64,000 nucleotides of DNA from Rhodospirillaceae bacterium UBA1479 (GTDB lineage: Bacteria; Pseudomonadota; Alphaproteobacteria; Rhodospirillales; Casp-alpha2), in the NCBI GenBank assembly GCA_002325375.1, contig DCRZ01000008.1, positions 187,438 through 251,437 on the forward strand, in the 5' to 3' direction. Numbering within the stretch: position 1 is the stretch's first letter; the number at the start of each line of letters is the position of its first letter. The notes under the pieces are model-generated. The model had not been told where the DNA came from and did no database searches. It saw only the letters and a program-made list of their open reading frames with translations. Below are positions 58,468 to 64,000 of the stretch, piece after piece. The translations under genes and the position numbers were made by a program.

Positions 58468-59706
58468 TTACTGGGCCTTCCGCGGCCAGTTCACGGGATG
58501 CGACGCCCATTTGGACGGGGCCACCACGTTGTACTCGCCGTTCTGGATCTGACGCAGAACCATCGGCTTGGCGATGTTGTTGCCTTCCGGCGCGAACTTG
58601 ATCCCGCCGTAGAAGGTTTCCATATCCGTCGCCGCGATGGCGTCACGAACCTTTTCCGGATCCAGGGAATTGGCCCGTTCGAAGGCATCCTTCCACACCA
58701 GAACCGACGCGGTCGCCTGAGCCGACTGATAAGGCACGTTCTTGTAACCATCGAAGGTTTTCTTGAACTCCTTGTCGTAGTCAGCGGCTGTGCCGAAGTA
58801 CTTGTCCTTATAGGTCAGGGTCGGGGCCCATTGGGTCGGGCACAGGAAGTCGTTGGTCGAGGCGCCGAACTTGCTGGTGATCTTGGCCGCCTCGCAATGG
58901 GTCAGCGCGATCATCGGCACGTCGATCTTCATTTCCTTGATCTGACGCGCACCCGTGGCCGCACCCTTGGAATGGCCGGACAACAGAAGCAGGTCAGGCT
59001 TCAGGGCCTTGACCTTGGTCAGCGTCGAGGAAATGTCGTTCAGGTCGCGCGGCATCTTGTCGTCGATGACGACCTTCATGCCGTATTTCTTGGCGTCTTC
59101 CAGCACACCGGCCCGCACGTCGAGAGAGAACGGATCGTTCTCGAACGCCATGGCGATCTTCACGTCCGATGCCTTCTTGCCGTTCTTCTCGGCGATTTCG
59201 GCGGCCAGCCCGATCGAGCTGGCAAGATACTGTTCGGACGTCGACAGGACCGCGAAAAGATACTTGTAGCCCTTGTTGAACAGCGAGCGCGACGCACCCT
59301 CCGCTTCAATCATGGGCACTTTGTATTTTTCGATGATCGGCGCGGCGGCCTTGGTGGTGGCCGACGAATACGGCCCCAGGAAGTACTTCACGCCGTCCTG
59401 GTTGACCAGGCGCTCAAGCAGCTGCGCGGTGCGGAGCGGCGTCGATTCATCATCGTAATACTGAATTTTCAATTTGTAGGATTTACCGCCGACCTTGACG
59501 CCGCCCATCGCGTTGATCTTCGCGACGCCGATGTCGTAGCCGTTCTTGGCATGAATGCCGTTGGTCGAATACTTCCCGGTGAACGAAATCGCCGAGCCGA
59601 GAATGATGGTGTCACCTTCGACCTTGGCTTGCGCCGGGCCGGCAAAGGCCAAACCTGCGACCGCAAGAGTTGCGGCGACGACGGGGATGAGTCGTTTCGT
59701 GTTCAT
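58468..59706 (-). CDS. Branched-chain-type amino-acid ABC transporter, binding protein
   Basis: A 412-residue protein starting MNTKRLIPVVAATLAVA, with GGGAGG upstream; a signal peptide ends at AQA-KV. The mature chain has GDTIILGSAISFTGKYSTNG, YYDDESTPLRTAQLLERLVNQDGVKYFLGPYSS and LLLSGHSKGAATGARQIKEM, a periplasmic-binding fold of the LivJ/K type. Substrate may be a branched-chain amino acid or an unrelated compound. It heads the liv operon. Confidence 0.92.
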   Translation of the reverse strand: MNTKRLIPVVAATLAVAGLAFAGPAQAKVEGDTIILGSAISFTGKYSTNGIHAKNGYDIGVAKINAMGGVKVGGKSYKLKIQYYDDESTPLRTAQLLERLVNQDGVKYFLGPYSSATTKAAAPIIEKYKVPMIEAEGASRSLFNKGYKYLFAVLSTSEQYLASSIGLAAEIAEKNGKKASDVKIAMAFENDPFSLDVRAGVLEDAKKYGMKVVIDDKMPRDLNDISSTLTKVKALKPDLLLLSGHSKGAATGARQIKEMKIDVPMIALTHCEAAKITSKFGASTNDFLCPTQWAPTLTYKDKYFGTAADYDKEFKKTFDGYKNVPYQSAQATASVLVWKDAFERANSLDPEKVRDAIAATDMETFYGGIKFAPEGNNIAKPMVLRQIQNGEYNVVAPSKWASHPVNWPRKAQ

Positions 59707-59939
59707 GCGTGTCCTCCCAGACATATGTGTAAGGCGCTTTATTCCGTGCGCCATTATTCGGCGCTTATCGAAACGTCTGCCTCATTATTGTCGGCCCCCC
59801 GGAACACCCCAACACCATGACAGGCACAGAGCAGCCCAGATGAACCGTTCGCGCCTGATATTAGACAAGTCATGGAAAGGCGCAAGCGTAACCCCAGGAA
59901 CGAGACCTAAGGAACTGATATCAATAAGAGTTTTTTTGA

Positions 59940-60473
59940 CTAGGAGTTTTTCGCACCCGGATCCCAGGCCTTGACCTGAACCGGCTTGCCCGTCTGGGTT
60001 ACAAAAACCTTGGGCTTCACCACCTGCTGAACCCCTGGCGTGTTCTCGGCCCGCACGAACGACAGGCGCATGGCGTCGAGGGTGATTTCCGTCCGGGCGC
60101 CTTTGGCCCTGGCCTGCTTGTAGGCACTGGTTCCCTTGGTAATTTGGTTCAGGCGCTCCATCGACGCATGGCCGAACCGACGCCACAGGCTGGTCAGATA
60201 ACCGTCGATTTCGTGGGGGATGAACAGCTCGACATCGATGTTGGGGCGCCCGCGGGAGAATCCGGCGTAGATATTCGGCTCCATGGGGCCGAGTTCATCG
60301 GCGACGAAAACGGCCGGCATCAGCTTGCGCCCGTTATGCAGCACGGCGTAATAGCCCTGCGCAAGGAACAGAAGCCGCTGAAGCTTTTGCGGCTGCAGAT
60401 ATTCATTCTGTTCCAACGCCGTGTCCGCGAACCAGAAGGCCACGTCGAAGGCGCTTTTTACATCGGCACGCAT
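59940..60473 (-). CDS. Panacea/SocA-like (DUF4065) protein
   Basis: A 177-residue protein starting MRADVKSAFDVAFWFADTAL. Panacea-domain marks: LQPQKLQRLLFLAQGYYAV, AVFVADELGPMEPNIYAGF and the later HASMERLNQITKGTSAYKQAR. This fold is used as a promiscuous antitoxin or an adaptor like SocA, but no toxin gene lies next to it here. A basic C-terminal tail (VVKPKVFVTQTGKP) follows the domain. It lies 230 bases after the liv binding-protein start, on the same strand. Confidence 0.72.
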   Translation of the reverse strand: MRADVKSAFDVAFWFADTALEQNEYLQPQKLQRLLFLAQGYYAVLHNGRKLMPAVFVADELGPMEPNIYAGFSRGRPNIDVELFIPHEIDGYLTSLWRRFGHASMERLNQITKGTSAYKQARAKGARTEITLDAMRLSFVRAENTPGVQQVVKPKVFVTQTGKPVQVKAWDPGAKNS

Positions 60474-60669
60474 GCCTTCCCCTTGTTTCCGGTGTCGTTC
60501 CGGTGCGCCGGTCTGCCCGGCTTGATCATCGCCACGCCGCAAGCCTTGAGCGGGCGGCCCGAGTATGCCCCGTCATTGACCAAGGAAAGATTAACACAAG
60601 CCCGCCATCACGGGTCCAGCCCAAACATCCGGTACAAATATCGGCAGTTACCCCAACCTTCCGCGCATG

Positions 60670-60692
60670 AAAAAGCCGGCCATCGGGCCGGC
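60670..60692 (-). terminator. rho-independent terminator of the 142-residue gene
   Basis: On the minus strand GCCGGC(C) and (G)GCCGGC form a seven-pair stem with a CGAT loop, followed by five Ts. It lies 28 bases past the 142-residue gene's stop. Confidence 0.88.
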
Positions 60693-60719
60693 GCGTCGGT
60701 CGGTCTGCGGCGAGATCGG

Positions 60720-61148
60720 CTACAGGCGCATGCTCAGGGTCGTGCCCTTCCTGGGCAGCGTGCCATGGATGACCTGAGCGTTCAGCTCATAAGTCGCGAT
60801 CGCCTTGGAAACAAGGCCGCCGAAATTCCTGGGCCGGCCTTCTTCGCCATAAACCCTGGGGGCGGTGAGCTCACTCTGAATGATCTTGGCGAACGTGTCG
60901 TTCGGCGCCGTGAAGCGCCCGCGTCCGAGGTTCGGATTGCGCCGCCGGTCGTCGGACAAGGCGCGGCGGTCGTCATATTTGTCATCTGGCGCATTCTGGA
61001 AGCCGAACTGGGCGGCTTCGAACGACATCGCGTTGCCGCCGCTGATCTCCTCAATCCGGCCATGGCCGGACACGCCTGCAACGCCCGTCATGCGGGCCGT
61101 CGAGACGCTGGAAATAGCCGGCGCGGCGGTTGGAGAAATCTTCGCCAT
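60720..61148 (-). CDS. 142-residue hypothetical protein
   Basis: Starts MAKISPTAAPAISSVSTARM at ATG 61148. The N-terminal 55 residues are low-complexity and Ala/Gly/Ser-rich; the centre is charged (PDDKYDDRRALSDDRRRNP) and the C-terminus more ordered (FAKIIQSELTAPRV). No family or membrane segment recognised. It has its own terminator and possible promoter, so it is probably a monocistronic gene. Confidence 0.65.
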   Translation of the reverse strand: MAKISPTAAPAISSVSTARMTGVAGVSGHGRIEEISGGNAMSFEAAQFGFQNAPDDKYDDRRALSDDRRRNPNLGRGRFTAPNDTFAKIIQSELTAPRVYGEEGRPRNFGGLVSKAIATYELNAQVIHGTLPRKGTTLSMRL

Positions 61149-61254
61149 ATTCCCGTTCGTTAACGCTTCGTTTGTGGGCTCCCAATCGCGTGCGGGGCGC
61201 ACGAACTGGGCACACTGCGCCATTAAGGCGCAGATACACCATTACACCGTATAA

Positions 61255-61281
61255 ATTATAGGAGTCTTAACGACAGAACAA
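61255..61281 (-). promoter_or_regulatory. candidate sigma-70 promoter of the 142-residue gene
   Basis: On the minus strand TTGTTC (61281-61276) and TATAAT (61260-61255) are 15 bases apart, about 105 bases before the ATG. The leader contains CTGCGCC-attaa-GGCGCAG (61215-61233), a short hairpin. The spacing is slightly short. Confidence 0.4.
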
Positions 61282-61315
61282 CCCTAGAAGCCCCAGCCTT
61301 TTCAGGATGTTATGA

Positions 61316-62206
61316 TTAACGCACCGAAGGAACGCCCCCGTCTCCGCTCGGCCGCGCGTCGAGAAAGTCCAAAATGATCTCTCCGGCACCGAAGTCATAG
61401 ACGTCGCCATGCCCTGCCCCCGAAAGCCAGGCCGCCGTCTTGGGCTCCGCCGCAAGGGCGAACAGGCGCTTTCCCTGGTCCTGGGGAACGACCCGGTCGG
61501 CGCTGCCGTGGACGACAAGGACCGGGCATTGCACGGCGCCGATCTTGGCACTGGAAGCATAGTGGTCACGGGTCAACAGGCCGGTCGGAAGCCAGGGATA
61601 ATGCACGCCCGCCGCATCGGACATGGTGGTGAACGGCGCTTCGAGCACCAAGGCCCGCACCGGCGTTCCCGCCTGGGCTTGTTCCAGGGCCGCCTGAACG
61701 GCAACACCGGTACCCAGGGATTCGCCGTAGACGATGATGTCCCCCGGACCATGCCCCTGGTTCGCCAGCCATGCCAGATTGGCCCGGGCATCGGCGTAGA
61801 GTCCTGCTTCGGTTGGGCTGCCCGAATTGCCGCCATAACCCCGGTATTCCGCCAACATCACGCCAATCCCCTGGCGCGCGAAGAGACGCGCCTTGAACGC
61901 ACGGTCAGCGATCGTGCCCGCATTGCCATGAAGATAGAGAAGGACCGGACGGCCGGACCGCGGCGCCAAATACCAGGACTGAAGTTCGAACCCGTCCGCC
62001 GTGGATACGCGGACCGCGTCGGCATCAGGCAGGCCGGCGTCGGCAGGCGCGCCGGCAACACCGCCCGGGTGATACATCAGTCGCCGCTGCCCAAGGAACA
62101 CCAGCCCGACGACAAGAAGGTAAATGCCGGCGGCGAGGATCAAAATTTGTAAAGCGGCCAGCATCATCCGACCGTATGGCCGTTGGCTCGGCCCAAGGGC
62201 CCGCAT
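61316..62206 (-). CDS. Alpha/beta hydrolase, BEM46-like
   Basis: A 296-residue protein with an N-terminal membrane helix (about 15-38) and a periplasm-facing hydrolase domain. LLYLHGNAGTIADR is the oxyanion segment, VYGESLGTGVA the nucleophile elbow (Ser in ESLG), HGSADRVVP the acid region and GAGHGDVYD the His. The BEM46 group is of unclear substrate. Start ATG 62206 is seven bases after the lipoprotein stop; internal ATGs at 62167/62164 are possible. Confidence 0.88.
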   Translation of the reverse strand: MRALGPSQRPYGRMMLAALQILILAAGIYLLVVGLVFLGQRRLMYHPGGVAGAPADAGLPDADAVRVSTADGFELQSWYLAPRSGRPVLLYLHGNAGTIADRAFKARLFARQGIGVMLAEYRGYGGNSGSPTEAGLYADARANLAWLANQGHGPGDIIVYGESLGTGVAVQAALEQAQAGTPVRALVLEAPFTTMSDAAGVHYPWLPTGLLTRDHYASSAKIGAVQCPVLVVHGSADRVVPQDQGKRLFALAAEPKTAAWLSGAGHGDVYDFGAGEIILDFLDARPSGDGGVPSVR

Positions 62207-62213
62207 CCTGGGA

Positions 62214-62789
62214 TCACGGCTTCGTTTCTGGCTGACCGGGAACAGCCGGCGGCAAGGCGGGAAGCGGCACCGCCGCCGGGGAGGCCGTCGAGCCTTGCCG
62301 ACCGAACAGCACGCCCATGGGACGAGCGCCTTCCGCGAACCCGGTCAGGGGCGTGCCCGGCTGCCCGGGCGTTCCGCCTGCGGTGGCGGACCGCAGGCCA
62401 GCGCCCTGCCCCGCCACGGTCCGCGTTCCCACCGCCCCGGTACAGGCAAATACGGCGCCGACCGGAGTCAGCATGGGGCATTCGGCGTAACCATTGCCGA
62501 CAAAAGCGATACCGGTCCCGTAAGGAGCGCAGGTTTCAGCCGCAAGCCGCGCGACCTCTGCCGGCGTGGTCGACCGCTTGGAATAGCAGATGGTAACCGA
62601 ATCCCGTGTTTTGGGGACTTTGGCAAAATCCGGATCATCGCGGTTGTAGGCGACGGGATCGTAAACATAGGGCTTGGCCATTCCGCAACCGCTGAGCAGC
62701 ACCCCGGCCGTAACGACCAAGATTGCAGCACGGACGGCCTTGAAACGGGCTCCCCTTGTTCGATCGACGGGTTGGTGCGGCCTGATCAT
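62214..62789 (-). CDS. Predicted lipoprotein of unknown function
   Basis: A 191-residue protein, start MIRPHQPVDRTRGARFKAV. A signal sequence ends in the lipobox LLSGC (Cys near 36). Then come about 90 residues with conserved-looking cysteines (TICYSKRS, ETCAPYG, AECPML, FACTGAV) and a Pro/Gly-rich tail. Four extra cysteines hint at disulfides in the envelope. No family recognised. It is upstream of the alpha/beta hydrolase in a probable operon. Confidence 0.75.
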   Translation of the reverse strand: MIRPHQPVDRTRGARFKAVRAAILVVTAGVLLSGCGMAKPYVYDPVAYNRDDPDFAKVPKTRDSVTICYSKRSTTPAEVARLAAETCAPYGTGIAFVGNGYAECPMLTPVGAVFACTGAVGTRTVAGQGAGLRSATAGGTPGQPGTPLTGFAEGARPMGVLFGRQGSTASPAAVPLPALPPAVPGQPETKP

Positions 62790-62993
62790 GGTCCCGCTAT
62801 AGCCTCTTTTTCGCGCTCCGGCAAACCTCATGCCGGTTGGGAATTGCCGACAATTTTATCTAAAAGTACCGACAAATAATTCATTCGGGCGCGGTTTTTG
62901 CATCCTTTAGACTATATCGAAAGTCATAGACCCGGCCATAGACGAACCAGCATGCCGGGACAGGACATGCAATCAAACGCAGGAGAACACAAA

Positions 62994-63731
62994 ATGACAC
63001 GCGCGACACAGGCGATGACGACACCGAAACGAGGCAGGTTCCGCCCGTTCCGGGCGCTTGCCCTGGTCTTCGGCGTGTTGGGGGTGGCCTTCGGCCTGCT
63101 CGCGCATTTCGCCTCCCCCGCCCCCCAAGAAACCGACACGGCGGATGTCTCCGGCTATCTGCCCGACATGGAAATCAAAAAGCGGGAAGCCCAGCACATC
63201 GGCGCAGCGGCCCTGCAGCTTTACGTGGCCCGCGTGCGGGCACCCTTGGCCGACCCGAATTTCTTCATCGGCCCCATCGAAATCGGCATGACCTATGAGA
63301 ATTTCCTCAAGATCATCCCCACGCCGGAATCCCTGAAGGCAGCCCAGGCCGGTGTGATCGGCGTCCTGCGTACGGACAAGGGGGTATTCACGGCTCATTT
63401 CCCGACGGCTGAAAAGGACGCAACCGCCTTTCGCCTGAGCTATACGCAGACGTTCCGATTTCATACCGAACGCGAAATCACCGAGCATCTGGGCAACTTG
63501 TGGGGCAAGCCTTCAACCTCTGAATGCACTCGTCTGTCCTACGGCAACGGCCAGGATTGCCGCTATCAGTGGTGGCCCGTGAACGGCGTGCGCGTCGATG
63601 CCCAACTGCGCGTGACCAACGATCGCCTGCACGGGCGACCGGAAATCACGTTGCGGGTCGATGCCGCCGACGAACGCACGGAAGGCCGCCGCTGGTCGGT
63701 CGGCAAAGTCGCCTCCGCCGCCGGCGGCTGA
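62994..63731 (+). CDS. Membrane-anchored hypothetical protein
   Basis: A 245-residue protein starting MTRATQAMTTPKRG, with AGGAG upstream. One transmembrane helix (about 21-41) is followed by a periplasmic domain with MEIKKREAQHIGAAALQLYVARV, FIGPIEIGMTYENFLKI and a pair of cysteines (SECTRLSYGNGQDCRY). No family recognised. The longer frame upstream is not supported. Confidence 0.72.
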   Translation: MTRATQAMTTPKRGRFRPFRALALVFGVLGVAFGLLAHFASPAPQETDTADVSGYLPDMEIKKREAQHIGAAALQLYVARVRAPLADPNFFIGPIEIGMTYENFLKIIPTPESLKAAQAGVIGVLRTDKGVFTAHFPTAEKDATAFRLSYTQTFRFHTEREITEHLGNLWGKPSTSECTRLSYGNGQDCRYQWWPVNGVRVDAQLRVTNDRLHGRPEITLRVDAADERTEGRRWSVGKVASAAGG

Positions 63732-63844
63732 CGCTCACCCCATTTCAACCTGCGAAATGCTCTGAATCTTGCCCGCACCTCTGAACCGTGCGAGTTTGAC
63801 GCCCCATTTGGCGCCAACGATAAGCAAACAGGAAGGAGCACCCG

Positions 63845-64000
63845 ATGCCGGATGCAGCCGACGCCCCCCAAGTTGCCCCGAAGTCCCCGCAGGCCAAGCC
63901 TGAATTCAACTGGGAAGACCCCTTCGGGCTGGTCGATCAGCTGACCGAGGACGAGCGCATGGTCGCCGAAACGGCCCGCGCCTACTCCCAGGACAAGTTG
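63845..64000 (+). CDS. Acyl-CoA dehydrogenase, glutaryl-CoA type, N-terminus
   Basis: Only the first 52 residues are in the window; GGAAGGAG precedes the ATG. After a Pro/Ala-rich start, FNWEDPFGLVDQLTEDERMV and ETARAYSQDKL fit the N-terminal helix of glutaryl-CoA dehydrogenases, which oxidise and decarboxylate glutaryl-CoA to crotonyl-CoA in lysine breakdown. The family call rests on this short region. Confidence 0.85.
   Translation, partial: MPDAADAPQVAPKSPQAKPEFNWEDPFGLVDQLTEDERMVAETARAYSQDKL

Overview
The window is a contiguous, gene-dense, GC-rich piece of an alphaproteobacterial chromosome. The lon/clpX/clpP/tig order, the mitochondrial-type NDUFS4 accessory subunit of complex I, the PAS_5-type protein, the Aap-type amino-acid transporter and the many Rhodospirillales-like hypothetical proteins suggest the order Rhodospirillales in the broad sense. 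This placement is inferred from gene content only. A TRAP uptake system, a Mrp-type cation/proton antiporter and two amino-acid ABC systems fit a marine or brackish heterotroph. I saw no transposase, integrase, phage gene or CRISPR array, so the window is chromosomal core plus ordinary accessory genes.

Layout. 0-4.1 kb: protein quality control on the minus strand (lon fragment, clpX, clpP, trigger factor with a lysine/alanine-rich tail), with a possible sigma-32 promoter at lon. 4.4-7.6 kb: tRNA-Leu, malonyl-CoA decarboxylase, NAD(P)HX repair enzyme. 7.7-12.2 kb: two orphan sensor kinases flanking a DUF302/CopD pair. 12.45-12.8 kb: a very small basic-peptide gene with its own ribosome site, terminator and upstream palindrome. 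12.8-19.5 kb: MetE-like and OsmC-hydrolase genes, Nudix, enoyl-CoA hydratase, and a sulfur operon (cysK, mercaptopyruvate sulfurtransferase, TauE/SafE exporter). 19.5-23.6 kb: SDR, LysR and a divergent cupin/quinone-oxidoreductase pair. 23.7-28.1 kb: general amino-acid ABC transporter (aapJQMP). 28.3-31.1 kb: metC, then hisI overlapping a CobW/COG0523 metallochaperone. 31.1-36.3 kb: orphan response regulator, LysR, small ORF, TakP-like TRAP transporter. 36.3-40.4 kb: 2OG oxygenase, msrA, a tandem Lin0512-like pair, tRNA-Arg, NDUFS4, tRNA-Pro, DUF192.

40.6-48.3 kb holds the most unusual system: a ten-gene antiporter operon in the order E-F-G-A(C-terminal part)-B-C-D-D2-x-D3. It has no full-length MrpA, follows the order of the antiporter half of archaeal membrane-bound hydrogenases, carries three NuoL/M/N-like subunits and an unrecognised 91-residue two-helix protein, and shows a drop in GC at third codon positions partway through D2. 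48.3-51.5 kb: the transglutaminase / alpha-E / ATP-grasp trio, without an adjacent Anbu protease. 51.6-54.7 kb: small secreted protein, IlvD/Edd-type sugar-acid dehydratase, an AT-rich inverted-repeat gap and a PAS protein.

54.7-59.7 kb: a branched-chain amino-acid ABC operon (livK-H-M-G-F) in which livG is frameshifted. 59.9-64 kb: an orphan Panacea-domain protein, a hypothetical gene with a good terminator, an alpha/beta hydrolase, a lipoprotein, a membrane-anchored hypothetical and the start of a glutaryl-CoA-dehydrogenase-like gene running off the end.
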